From Streptomyces marispadix (GTDB lineage: Bacteria; Actinomycetota; Actinomycetes; Streptomycetales; Streptomycetaceae), in contig NZ_JAKWJU010000002.1 in assembly GCF_022524345.1 (NCBI RefSeq), forward strand, positions 2,108,001 to 2,172,000: a stretch of 64,000 bases of DNA. The letters are read 5' to 3'. Shown one piece after another: positions 33,128-41,744 of this stretch. A program made the position numbers and the translations under genes. The number at the start of each line of letters is the position of its first letter. Position 1 is the first letter of the stretch. Under the pieces are notes generated by a model. The model was not told where the DNA came from. It saw only the letters and a program-made list of their open reading frames with translations, and did not search any database.

Positions 33128-35496
33128 CCGACGGCGCTCCTCTCCCGTGCGTGCTGCTCCCGAGCGTGCTGCTGCTCCCGCGCGTGCTGCCGAGCGTCCG
33201 GCACCACCGCGGACACGGTTCCTGCGGCGGGCGCCCGGCCCGGCGGCGCCGCGCTCAGCAGCCCCGTGCGCCGCAGCTTCTGCCAGCTCAGCCGCCCGCC
33301 CGTCAGAGCCGTGATCCACGACTGCATCAGCACCACATACATCAACTGCCGGTACAGAAGCTGCTGTAGGGGCAACGTCAGCAGCGGCGCCATCCGTTCG
33401 CGGTCCAGGCGGAACGCGTACGCCGCGCACGCGCCCTGCAACGCCAGCACCCCGAGCCATGCCGCCGCAGTGCGCAGCGTCGGCCCGAACACCAGCCCGT
33501 AGACGAGGAATACGTCGATCAGCGGCGCCAGCATCGGCGCGATCACCGTGAACATCGCCACCAGGGGCAGCCCGACACGGCCGAACCGCCCCGACGGGCC
33601 TCGTTCGAGCACCGCACGCCGGTGCTTCCAGATCGCCTGCATCGTGCCGTAGCTCCAGCGGTAGCGCTGCGACCAGAGCTGCCGCACGCTTCCCGGCGCC
33701 TCGGTCCAGGCCCGAGCACGCTCCTCGTACACGACCCGCCAGCCGTCGCGGTGCAGCGCCATGGTGACGTCGGTGTCCTCGGCGAGGGTGTCGTCGCTCA
33801 TTCCGCCGACGCGCTCCAGCGCCTGGCGCCGGAAGGCGCCGACCGCACCGGGGATGGTGGGCATGCATCGCAGCACGTCGTACATGCGGCGGTCGAGGTT
33901 GAAGCCCATCACGTACTCGATGTGCTGCCACGCGCCGATCAGCCTGCCGCGGTTGCCGACCTTCGCGTTCCCGGCGACGGCGCCCACGCGCCCGTCCGCG
34001 AACGGCTGCACCAGCTCGCCGACGGTCGTGGGCTCGAAGACGGTGTCGCCGTCCATCATCACGATCAGGTCGTAACAGGCGTGCCGCAGGCCGTTGTTGA
34101 GAGCCGCCGCCTTGCCCGCGTTGGCCTGGCGCAGCACGCGCACGGCCGGCAGTCGCAGCGCTTCGACGATCTCGGCGGTGCCGTCCGTGGAACCGTCGTC
34201 GATCACGAGCACTTCCAGCGGATGGTCGCTCGCCGCGAGGGAGCGCACGGTGTTGGCGATGCACTCACGTTCGTTGTACGCGGGCACCAGCACGCTTACG
34301 GGCGCGGTCACCGCCGGGCGCCCGGAACCGGCGTCGTGGCCGCCCTCGGGTCCGTGCCCGTGCCGAGGTCGTACGCCTCGCCGTCGTACGCGCCGCCATC
34401 GCACGTCCAGGCGCCGTACGCGCCGCACATGGACCGTCGACAGCAGGAGCAGCGCCGCGAACCGCGCGGCGACCAGGACACCGGCCGCGATCAGCGCCAC
34501 CACGAGCACGCCCATGACGCTCTCGGACACCCCGACCGCACCCACGAAGGCACTGCCCTTCCACAACTCCGGCCCATGCACCCTCTTATGGGGACCGGGA
34601 GCCCCCAACGCCTCGGTCAGACGCGGGAATTCATAACCACGCGCTCTCATCTCCGGGATCAGCCGGTCCAGCGCCGCGACCGTCTGCGAGCGGTCGCCGC
34701 CCGCGTCGTGCATCAGCACGACCGCCCCCTCGCCGGGCCGCCGTGGCTCGGCACGCCGCACGATCTCGTCGACTCCGGGACGTGCCCAGTCCCGGCTGTC
34801 GGTGTCGATGAACGCGGTGATGTAGCCGCGCCGGGCGACCTCGCGGACCACGGGCCACGACTTGTCGTCGAGCGCGTCGGCCGTCGAGGAGTACGGCGGC
34901 CGGAACAGTGACGTATGCACCCCTGCTGCGCCCGCCAACGCGAGCTGGCTCTGGGCGAGTTCACGCTCGATGCGGGATGTGGACTGGTAGGAGAGGTCGG
35001 GGTGGTTGAAGGTGTGCAGCCCCACCTCGTGGCCCTCCGCGACCATCCGCCGCACCAGTTCCGGGTGGCGGGCCGTCATGATGCCGGTGACGAAGAAGAC
35101 GGCGTGTGCGCGGTGTTCGGCGAGCTTGTCGAGGATCTTCGGCGTCCACTCCGGGTCGGGACCGTCGTCGAAGGTCAGCACGAGCTTGCGGTCCGGTACG
35201 CGGTGCCCGACGGGCTGTTCGCCGCGTGCGTCGAGCACCGGCCCGCCGTCGAGCACCCGCTCCGGCACGGAATCGGTGGGCGCAGGCGGGCGCACCCGGT
35301 GGTCGGCGAGGAATTCGCTGTGCACGTAGCCGCGCAGCAGCAGCATCACCACGACGACGAGCAGCAGGACCGACGGCAGCAGATAACGCAGCGGCAGCCG
35401 GGGCCTCTTGGGCTGCCTGCGCCGCTTGAGCTGCTTGATCCCGTCGGTCTGCTCGCCCTGTCCGGTCGGCTTCAGGCCCGGCGAGGCGTCGTTCAC
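33124..35496 (-). CDS. matB: Bifunctional polysaccharide deacetylase/glycosyltransferase family 2 (790 aa)
   Basis: One membrane helix (about 38-57) is followed by an extracellular NodB deacetylase domain with the metal motif TFDDGPDPEW, HTFNHPDLS and FRPPYSS; a second hydrophobic segment (near 345-375) leads to a cytoplasmic GT2 domain with VSVLVPAYNE, VIDDGSTDGT, MMDGDTVF, EDTDVTMALHRDGW and QRYRWSYGTMQ (the Q/RxxRW processive motif), then further membrane helices. Such proteins make and partly deacetylate poly-beta-1,6-GlcNAc. In Streptomyces MatAB is needed for hyphal aggregation and adhesion. Start overlaps the matA stop (ATGA); end overlaps the acyltransferase start. Confidence 0.9.
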   Translation of the reverse strand: MNDASPGLKPTGQGEQTDGIKQLKRRRQPKRPRLPLRYLLPSVLLLVVVVMLLLRGYVHSEFLADHRVRPPAPTDSVPERVLDGGPVLDARGEQPVGHRVPDRKLVLTFDDGPDPEWTPKILDKLAEHRAHAVFFVTGIMTARHPELVRRMVAEGHEVGLHTFNHPDLSYQSTSRIERELAQSQLALAGAAGVHTSLFRPPYSSTADALDDKSWPVVREVARRGYITAFIDTDSRDWARPGVDEIVRRAEPRRPGEGAVVLMHDAGGDRSQTVAALDRLIPEMRARGYEFPRLTEALGAPGPHKRVHGPELWKGSAFVGAVGVSESVMGVLVVALIAAGVLVAARFAALLLLSTVHVRRVRRLDVRWRRVRRRGVRPRHGHGPEGGHDAGSGRPAVTAPVSVLVPAYNERECIANTVRSLAASDHPLEVLVIDDGSTDGTAEIVEALRLPAVRVLRQANAGKAAALNNGLRHACYDLIVMMDGDTVFEPTTVGELVQPFADGRVGAVAGNAKVGNRGRLIGAWQHIEYVMGFNLDRRMYDVLRCMPTIPGAVGAFRRQALERVGGMSDDTLAEDTDVTMALHRDGWRVVYEERARAWTEAPGSVRQLWSQRYRWSYGTMQAIWKHRRAVLERGPSGRFGRVGLPLVAMFTVIAPMLAPLIDVFLVYGLVFGPTLRTAAAWLGVLALQGACAAYAFRLDRERMAPLLTLPLQQLLYRQLMYVVLMQSWITALTGGRLSWQKLRRTGLLSAAPPGRAPAAGTVSAVVPDARQHAREQQHAREQHARERSAVG

Positions 35497-36170
35497 TCCC
35501 GGCCTGCCGTCGCCGGGCCGGCGAGCTGATCGACGATCCGGTCCAGCAGTCCGCCCTGAGGCGAGGGCCCCGAGGAGGCCGTGGGCTCCGAGGTGGGTTC
35601 CGTACCGGGCTCCGTGGGAGCGCCGGTCGAGCCCGTGGCCACGCCGCCCGTCGGCTCGGCGGGCGGATTACCCGGCGTGGGCGTCGCACCGCCCGTTCCG
35701 CCGGTGGTGGTGCCGCCCTCGTTCCCGCGTGCCGGTGTCCTCTCGGGGTCCGATCCGGCGGACGCGCGGGCACCGGGTGCGGGCTGCGGCGACTTCCTCG
35801 GCACCCGCGCCTCGTCCACGAACCGGGTGACGGCCGCCGGGGCGGAGACGCCGGGAGCGGGCTCCCCCGAGCTACGGCCCGTCGCGGCTCCGGGCGTCGA
35901 CTTCCCGTCGTCACCGGCCGGTTCGGGTACGACGCGCGCCGCACCGGAGCCGTCCCCCGAGCCCGGTATCAGCACACCCCAGGGCGCGTCGGAGTTGCCG
36001 CCGATCATGCTCACCGCCAGGACCAGTGCGTAACCGCCGCCCGCGGCCCCCAGTGCCCAGCCCAGGCGGCGCCACCTCCTGCGCCGCCCCCCACTGCTGT
36101 CCACGAAGACCGGGGACGCGGTACTGCCGCCGCCGTCCGGCCGCCCCTCAGAGTGTTCTGCCATGTTCAC
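35493..36170 (-). CDS. matA: MatA-like membrane-anchored protein with disordered extracellular part (225 aa)
   Basis: One membrane segment (WALGAAGGGYALVLAVSMIGG) after an Arg-rich cytoplasmic stretch; the rest is Pro/Thr/Gly/Ser-rich and likely extracellular, ending with a short helix (LLDRIVDQLA). GTG at 36170 is chosen for GGGAGGG seven bases upstream; an ATG two codons later is possible. It is the first gene of the matA-matB-acyltransferase operon, coupled by an ATGA overlap. Assignment to MatA rests on position and layout because the sequence is low complexity; no catalytic motif is visible. It may scaffold or extend glycan export. Confidence 0.7.
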   Translation of the reverse strand: MNMAEHSEGRPDGGGSTASPVFVDSSGGRRRRWRRLGWALGAAGGGYALVLAVSMIGGNSDAPWGVLIPGSGDGSGAARVVPEPAGDDGKSTPGAATGRSSGEPAPGVSAPAAVTRFVDEARVPRKSPQPAPGARASAGSDPERTPARGNEGGTTTGGTGGATPTPGNPPAEPTGGVATGSTGAPTEPGTEPTSEPTASSGPSPQGGLLDRIVDQLAGPATAGRE

Positions 36171-36534
36171 TTCGCGCCCTCCCCAACCTGGCGAGCACGC
36201 CCCCTCCTTGTTGAAGGAGAAAACGTATCGCAGTTGTGAAGATATAAAAGTGACTAATGTGCTTTTTTGCTTACTGATTGGACAGAGTTGTGACAAGCCG
36301 GTGACAGGCCGAACTCAACCCACGCGATCTTTCCGAGGGCCCGGCGCACCACGCCCCACTCGTCCGCGGGCTCCGCCGCGAACCGCAGCCCACGACCGCC
36401 AGGCGCCGACTCGCGTACGCCGTCCGGGACTTGAGGCCGCAACCGAGGCCGGGACTCGGCGCGCTCCCGGCCGCTGCCGCGCACGTCGCCCCGGCGCAGC
36501 CCGTCGCGATCGGGCGTCATGTGATCGTGTCCGT
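36171..36534. other. Divergent region matA/CPT-like with an AT-rich patch
   Basis: 364 bases. About 36211-36295 is strikingly AT-rich for this genome (GAAGATATAAAAGTGAC, CTTTTTTGCTTACTG), immediately upstream of matA on the minus strand. Just beyond it are two tandem 11-mers, GTGACAAGCCG (36290-36300) and GTGACAGGCCG (36301-36311). Probable matA promoter and regulator or Lsr2 target region; exact promoter elements are not resolved. Confidence 0.55.
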
Positions 36535-37131
36535 ATGACGGCTGGCCGGATCATCTTCCTCAACGGCACCTCCAGTTCGGGCAAGTCGAGCATCGCCCGG
36601 GAGCTGCTCGGCATCCTCGACGACGGTGTCTTCTTCCATATGGCGGTTGACGGCTTCAACGCGATGCGCACGAAGCGGAGCCTGCCTCAGCAGGATCTCG
36701 ACGCCGCTCTTCGGCGGACGAGGATGGGCTTTCACCGCTCGATCGCGGCCATGGCCGAGGCGGGCAACGACGTCGTCGTAGACCATGTGCTCAGCGAGCC
36801 ATGGCGGCTGATCGACTGCCTGACCGTGCTGTGCCCTCAGGACGTGGTGTTCGTCGGCGTCCACTGCTCACGAGAGGAGCTGGCCCGGCGCGAAGAGGCT
36901 CGTGGCGATCGCCCCTCCGGCCTTGCGGCGCTTCAGTACGACGTGGTCCACCAGCATGGCGACTACGACTTCGAGTGCGACACCACTGCGAGGAGCCCGC
37001 GTGAATGTGCCGCGCTGATCAAGGAATTCCTCCCGCACCGGCCGCGGGAAACGGCCTTCACCCGCCTCCGCGCACGGTACTTGGCGGTCGACCGCAAGCC
37101 ACCCGAGCCGGGCGACATGCCGTCCACGTAG
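36535..37131 (+). CDS. Chloramphenicol 3-O-phosphotransferase-like kinase (198 aa)
   Basis: P-loop kinase: Walker A is FLNGTSSSGKSSIA at the N-terminus, very like that of the Streptomyces chloramphenicol phosphotransferase; MAVDGF carries the Asp corresponding to its catalytic base, then DVVVDHVL and the lid HCSREELARREEARGDRPSGLA. The last 35 residues are an extension. CPT detoxifies chloramphenicol by phosphorylating the 3-hydroxyl; many homologs have other or unknown substrates. ATG at 36535 matches the family start although no good ribosome site precedes it. Convergent with an APH-type gene. Confidence 0.85.
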   Translation: MTAGRIIFLNGTSSSGKSSIARELLGILDDGVFFHMAVDGFNAMRTKRSLPQQDLDAALRRTRMGFHRSIAAMAEAGNDVVVDHVLSEPWRLIDCLTVLCPQDVVFVGVHCSREELARREEARGDRPSGLAALQYDVVHQHGDYDFECDTTARSPRECAALIKEFLPHRPRETAFTRLRARYLAVDRKPPEPGDMPST

Positions 37132-37177
37132 GGAAGGACCCGCCGTTCACCGCCGCATCACCCGGCGAAACGGCGTC

Positions 37178-38104
37178 CTACGCGCCGACGGCCCCCAGAC
37201 ACCGGTCAGTCCACGCCGAATGCCGGCGGCGGAGTTCGCCGGGGGTGAGGTCGGTGCGGCCGAGGCCCGCGTAGTTGGGGACCCAGGTCTCCACGGAGCG
37301 GTGGGAGCGGGCGAGGGTGTAGAGGTCCCACAGCGGCTCGTCGGGCGACGAAACGCCGGACGCGTCCCGGTAGGCGGCGGAGAACGAGTCGGCGGCGGTG
37401 GTGCGGGCGCCGTGCAGCAGGGCGAGGTCGAGGCGGCACCAGCCGACGTCGAAGCCGCGGGGCGCCAGGCCCGCGCCGTCCCAGTCGATGACGCCGGTGA
37501 GCATGCCGTCGTGCCACAGCACGTTGCCCGACCAGTAGTCGTAGTGGGTCAGCACCCGCGGCTGCGCGGCGAGCCGTTCGGCATGTCCCTGCAACGCCGC
37601 CGCGGCCGGGCCCGTGCTGCTGCGGATCGCGGTCATGCCGTCCCGGAACCCGCTGAGCCGGGTGGCGGGGACGGCGTGGAGGCGGGCCAGTGCGTGCCCG
37701 AGGGCGGCAGCCGCCGCGTCCGGATCGTCGGGGGTGATGTCGGCCCGCCCCGGAAGCCGGGTGATCAAGACGGCGGGCATGCCGCAGTGTTCGCCGTGCG
37801 GATCGACGCCCAGCAGTCGCGGGGCGAAACCGTCGAGGCCGTCAAGCACCGCCAGGACCTTCGCCTCGCGGGCCGCCGAGTCGTCGCCGTGCGGGAAGCG
37901 CCGCAGCACGGCCTGCTGCTGCGTAACGACCGCCTCCAGCAGGTGAGTCGAGGCATGGCTCCCGCCGCTCAACGGGCGAACGGCGCGCACGGCGGCACCC
38001 GCTCCGGAGCCCAGGCATCGGGCGGCCCAGGCGAGCGTCCCGGCCGACGGATCGCCGCTGGGCTGCGGGCTGTCGTACGACGGTGGCTGCGAAGAGGTGG
38101 TCAC
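37178..38104 (-). CDS. APH-family phosphotransferase (308 aa)
   Basis: Aminoglycoside phosphotransferase/choline kinase fold. The N-lobe has RPLSGGSHASTHLLEA and the ATP-binding QAVLRRF; catalytic HYDYWSGNVLW (Brenner-type HxDxxxxN) and the metal motif GVIDWDGAG. These enzymes phosphorylate aminoglycosides, macrolides or small metabolites; the substrate cannot be read from the sequence. GTG start at 38104. Convergent with the CPT-like gene 46 bases away. Confidence 0.85.
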   Translation of the reverse strand: MTTSSQPPSYDSPQPSGDPSAGTLAWAARCLGSGAGAAVRAVRPLSGGSHASTHLLEAVVTQQQAVLRRFPHGDDSAAREAKVLAVLDGLDGFAPRLLGVDPHGEHCGMPAVLITRLPGRADITPDDPDAAAAALGHALARLHAVPATRLSGFRDGMTAIRSSTGPAAAALQGHAERLAAQPRVLTHYDYWSGNVLWHDGMLTGVIDWDGAGLAPRGFDVGWCRLDLALLHGARTTAADSFSAAYRDASGVSSPDEPLWDLYTLARSHRSVETWVPNYAGLGRTDLTPGELRRRHSAWTDRCLGAVGA

Positions 38105-38429
38105 GAAGCCACCTCAGCACGCTCCAACGGGCGGCGGCCAGCGATTTCCTGGGCGCAAGGGGCGCGCCGCGCGAGCCGGAAAACCGGTTGGCCCGGGGCC
38201 CGACGGCCAGGAGGCTCGCGCAATGCCCGACTCCGCCGTACCCCGCCGTGCACGGCACCATCGCCCCCCGTCCGGCGGCAGGACTCTTCTCGGGCTGACA
38301 GGCCACACGCTGATCGCACACACGACGGAGGACGAGGGGACCCGGCCGGGCGCCGGGCCCGTGCGTCGGCCGGGTCCGCGTACAAGCCCGCCTACGCGTA
38401 GGCCCGCACGTACGCGCACACGCCGACTC
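38105..38429. other. Region upstream of the MFS remnant
   Basis: 325 bases, GC-rich, no supported gene. It must hold the promoter of the APH-type gene on the minus strand; frames covering it have no ribosome site or family match. Confidence 0.4.
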
Positions 38430-38809
38430 GCCCCGTACGCACGGCTGTTCACGGTGCCCGGGGCCCGCGCCTTCACGGCGGGCGCGGCGGCCTTGCTCAT
38501 GGCCGGTACGGGGGCGCGGCCCCCGCGATGGTCACCGGCATGACGCTGATCCAGGGGACCGTTCCGGCGGCACGGCTGAACGAGGGCATGACCTTGGCCG
38601 TCACCGCTCTGCTGACGGGAATCGCGGCGGGGTCGGCCGCCGCGGGCTGGGCGGCGGAACATCTGCCGCATCCCGCCGCTTTCACGGTGCCGCCGGCTGC
38701 CGCGCTCCTCGCCGCCGCGGCGGCGTCGACGGCTGTCGTAGGGACCAAGTGGCGCCGCGGGCGGGCGAGTTCGGACACGGAGCGGGTACCGACACCGGAC
38801 GCTCGGTAG
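38430..38809 (+). pseudogene. Remnant of an MFS transporter: ends joined, middle lost, frameshift
   Basis: The frame at 38430 reads APYARLFTVPGARAFTAG, the kind of sequence that opens Streptomyces MFS exporters, then ALLMAGTG. A second frame from about 38513 reads GAAPAMVTGMTLIQGTVP and AARLNEGMTLAVTALLTG, typical of the last third of such transporters, and ends at 38809 in a basic tail. The two frames differ by one base in the G-run ACGGGGGCG at 38508-38516. Roughly the central eight membrane segments are missing, so both a large deletion and a frameshift have occurred. Confidence 0.7.
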
Positions 38810-38921
38810 TTGACCGCGCAATAGTTACTCTAGCGTAACGTACCGACGGGTTACCGGTGGTACGCGCTTGCCCTTAGCGTTCCCCCCACTCCGCAAAGGA
38901 GCGCAGCGAGGGGAGAGAGCG

Positions 38922-40289
38922 ATGGGACAGACCTCCACCGACCACCGCGCACGTACGATCCTCCGGCACGGCGCCCGGCTGGCGGCCACGGCCGTCGTCG
39001 CTCTCACATGTGTGGCTGCGCAGTCCGCGCCCGCCGGTGCGGCCACCGGGCCCGAACGTCCGGTCGCGCCGGACTCGCAGGTCCCCGCGTTCTACGACCC
39101 GCCCGCGCAACTGCCGGACGCCGACGGCGCGTTGGTCCGCTCCGAGCCGCTGCCGCTCGGCCTCAGCCTGCCCGGACCGCACGGTCCGCTCCCCGGCGAG
39201 GCGACCCGGCTGATGTACAAGTCCACCGACTCGGGCGGCGATCCGGTCGCGGTGACCGGCGCCTATATCGAGCCCTCGGCGGACTGGAAGGGCGAGGGGC
39301 CCCGCCCGATGATCGCGCTTGCGCCGGGCACGATGGGGCAGGGCGACCAGTGCGCCGCGTCGCTGGGGCTGGAGCATCCGATCTCGTTCAACGGCCGTTC
39401 CGTGTCCGTCGGTTACGAGGACCTGGCCGTCTACCGGCTGCTCGCCGCCGGGGTCGCCGTCGTCGTCACCGACTACGCGGGGCTCGGCGCCACCGACCGG
39501 CTGCACACCTATGTGGACCGGCGCGACGAGGGCCACGCGCTGCTGGACGCGGTGCGCGCCGCCAGGAACCTGGACGGGGCGTCGGTCGGCGAGCGCTCGC
39601 GCGTCGGTCTGTACGGCTACAGCCAAGGCGGCGGCGCCAGTGCCTCCGCCGCCGAACTCCAGCCGTCCTACGCGCCCGACGTGAAGCTCGCCGGTGCCTA
39701 CGCCGGTGCGCCGCCCGCCGATCTCACCGAGGTCGTCAAGGGCATCGACGGCAGCGCGCTGGCGGGCGCCCTCGGCTGGTCCATCAACGGCTTCCTCCAG
39801 TCCGACCCGTCCCTGGAGGAGATCGCCGAGAGGAACATCAACTCCGAGGGCAAGGCCGCCCTGGACGATCTGTCCACCCGCTGCATAGGCGACGCGATCT
39901 TCTCCTACGGCTTCAAGCAGAGCAGGGACTGGACGATCACCGGCAAGTCCCTCACCGAGATCATCGCGGACGAGCCGAAGCTGCGGGCCACGCTCGACGC
40001 ACAGCGCATCGGCTCGCTGAAGCCGAGGACGCCCGTGCGCGTGGCGACCGGCACCGAGGACGACATCGTCGGGCACGAGCAGGCACGCGGGCTCGCGGTG
40101 GACTGGTGCGAGAAGGGCGCGAACGTCACCTACAAGCCCGTGAAGCTGCCGAACCTCGGCGACGGCCTGCTCACCAACCACGTGGCGCCGCTGCTCGTGG
40201 ACCAGGGCGACGCGATCGGCTGGCTGACCGACCGGCTCGAAGGCAAGGCGGCCGGTTCGGGCTGCGGGGAGCTGCCGGGGCAGCCCTGA
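38922..40289 (+). CDS. Secreted lipase/esterase, fungal-type secretory lipase family (455 aa)
   Basis: Signal peptide about 1-42 (Arg-rich n-region, hydrophobic VVALTCVAAQSAPAGA). The alpha/beta hydrolase core has APGTMGQGDQC near the oxyanion region, VTDYAGLGATDRLHTY, and the nucleophile elbow GYSQGGGAS; the acid Asp is likely in GTEDDIVGH and the His in LTNHVAP. Family PF03583 enzymes hydrolyse triglycerides and esters. ATG at 38922 follows GGGGAGAGAG. Cysteines at RCIGD, DWCEKG and GCGEL may form disulfides in the exported enzyme. Monocistronic with a terminator at 40326-40361. Confidence 0.88.
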   Translation: MGQTSTDHRARTILRHGARLAATAVVALTCVAAQSAPAGAATGPERPVAPDSQVPAFYDPPAQLPDADGALVRSEPLPLGLSLPGPHGPLPGEATRLMYKSTDSGGDPVAVTGAYIEPSADWKGEGPRPMIALAPGTMGQGDQCAASLGLEHPISFNGRSVSVGYEDLAVYRLLAAGVAVVVTDYAGLGATDRLHTYVDRRDEGHALLDAVRAARNLDGASVGERSRVGLYGYSQGGGASASAAELQPSYAPDVKLAGAYAGAPPADLTEVVKGIDGSALAGALGWSINGFLQSDPSLEEIAERNINSEGKAALDDLSTRCIGDAIFSYGFKQSRDWTITGKSLTEIIADEPKLRATLDAQRIGSLKPRTPVRVATGTEDDIVGHEQARGLAVDWCEKGANVTYKPVKLPNLGDGLLTNHVAPLLVDQGDAIGWLTDRLEGKAAGSGCGELPGQP

Positions 40290-40325
40290 GCGGGTCTGGC
40301 ACGACGCCGGGACGGGCCAGACACG

Positions 40326-40361
40326 GGCCCGCCGGAGGGGCCGCCGCTCCTCCGGCGGGCC
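40326..40361. terminator. Bidirectional terminator lipase/sulfur operon
   Basis: A perfect 13-base stem (40326-40338 with 40349-40361) and a ten-base loop between convergent genes, ten bases from the stop of the monooxygenase gene. Confidence 0.8.
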
Positions 40362-40370
40362 GCTTCCCCG

Positions 40371-41744
40371 TCAGGCGACGGGAGCCGCGGCGCTCCGCGC
40401 GGCTTCGTAGCGGCTCAACGGCCGTGCCAGTCCGTAGTGTTCGCGTAGCGTGCCGCCCTCGTACTCGCTGCGGAACAGGCCGCGTTCGCGCAGGATCGGC
40501 ACGACCTGGGCGGCGAACACGTCGAAACCGCCCGGCAGCCACGGCGGCATCACATTGAACCCGTCGGCCGCACCCTGCTCGTACCACTGCTGAAGCTGAC
40601 CGGCGACCTGCTCGGGCGTTCCCGCGATGACGCGATGGCCGCGAGCGCCCGCCAGCCGGTGCAACAGCTCCCGCACGGTGGGCTGTTCACGCTCCACGAT
40701 GTCGAGAACGAGCTGGAAGCGGCTGCCGTTGCCGCGTTCGCCTCCGGTCTCGATCAGCTCGCGCGGAACGGGCCCGTCCAACTCCCCTTGCGTCAGCCGG
40801 ACTCCGAGCAGACGGTGGAGCAGTTCCAGCGAATACTCGGGCTGCGTAAGCTCGTTGAACTCCTGGTGCAGCCGTCGGGCCTCCGACTCCGTCGACGCGA
40901 TGAACGGGCTGATGCCGGGCAGCACCAGCAACTTCCCCGGATCGCGGCCGAGTCGGGCGGCACGCTGCTTGATGTCCGCGTAGAACTCCTGACCGCTGCG
41001 GAGGGTCTGGTGCGCGGTGAAGACGGCCTCCGCGTATCGCGCGGCGAAGGCCCTGCCGTCCTCCGACGAACCGGCCTGCACATAGACGGGTCTGCCCTGC
41101 GGGGAGCGGGGGATGTTGAGCGGGCCGCGCACCTTCAGCAGCGGCCCTTCGTGATCGACTGTGTGGATGCGGTCGGTGTCGGCGAAGAGGCCGCTGCGAC
41201 GGTCGGCGACGAGCGCGCCGTCCTCCCAGCTGTCCCAGAGTTTGCCGACGGCTTCGAGGAAGTCGCGGGCGCGCTCGTAGCGTTCGGCGTGCACGGGGTG
41301 TGCGTCGAGGCCGAAGTTGCGGGCGGCCTGCGGCGCTCCCGTGGTGACGATGTTCCAGCCCGCCCTGCCGCCGCTGAGGTGGTCGAGGGAGGCGAAGAGC
41401 CGGGCCAGGTTGTACGGCTCGGTGTAGGTGGTGGACGCGGTCGCGATGAGCCCGATCCGCTCGGTGGCGGCGGCGACGGCCGACAGCCAGGTGAAGGGTT
41501 CGAGACGGAAGCGGCTCGCGTAGCGGACGTTGTCGGCGAGGGCGGGGCCGTCGGCGAAGAACACCCCGTCGAAGGCGGCCAGTTCCGCCGCACGGGCGAG
41601 GTCCTGGTAGAAGCGGATGTCCAGCAGCCGGTCGGGGTCAGGGGACACGCTGTGCCGCCAGGCCGCCTCATGGTGGCCGCCCGGGTAGACGAAGAGATTG
41701 AGGTGCAACTGCCTGGTGCGGGGGTCCGCGCTTTGCGCACTCAT
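40371..41744 (-). CDS. FMN-dependent monooxygenase, NtaA/SnaA/DszA family (457 aa)
   Basis: Flavin-dependent, two-component bacterial luciferase-like TIM barrel: LNLFVYPGGHHEAAWR at the N-terminus, FDGVFFADG, ASTTYTEPYNLARLFASLDHLSGGRAGWN in parts, and PVYVQAGSSEDGRAFAA, all typical of NtaA/SnaA/SoxA/DszA enzymes. These desulfurise or oxidise substrates using FMNH2 from a partner reductase, none of which is encoded here. Its position as the last gene of an importer operon with a cysteine-type leader points to release of sulfur from an organosulfur compound. Start overlaps the ATPase stop (ATGA). Confidence 0.88.
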   Translation of the reverse strand: MSAQSADPRTRQLHLNLFVYPGGHHEAAWRHSVSPDPDRLLDIRFYQDLARAAELAAFDGVFFADGPALADNVRYASRFRLEPFTWLSAVAAATERIGLIATASTTYTEPYNLARLFASLDHLSGGRAGWNIVTTGAPQAARNFGLDAHPVHAERYERARDFLEAVGKLWDSWEDGALVADRRSGLFADTDRIHTVDHEGPLLKVRGPLNIPRSPQGRPVYVQAGSSEDGRAFAARYAEAVFTAHQTLRSGQEFYADIKQRAARLGRDPGKLLVLPGISPFIASTESEARRLHQEFNELTQPEYSLELLHRLLGVRLTQGELDGPVPRELIETGGERGNGSRFQLVLDIVEREQPTVRELLHRLAGARGHRVIAGTPEQVAGQLQQWYEQGAADGFNVMPPWLPGGFDVFAAQVVPILRERGLFRSEYEGGTLREHYGLARPLSRYEAARSAAAPVA

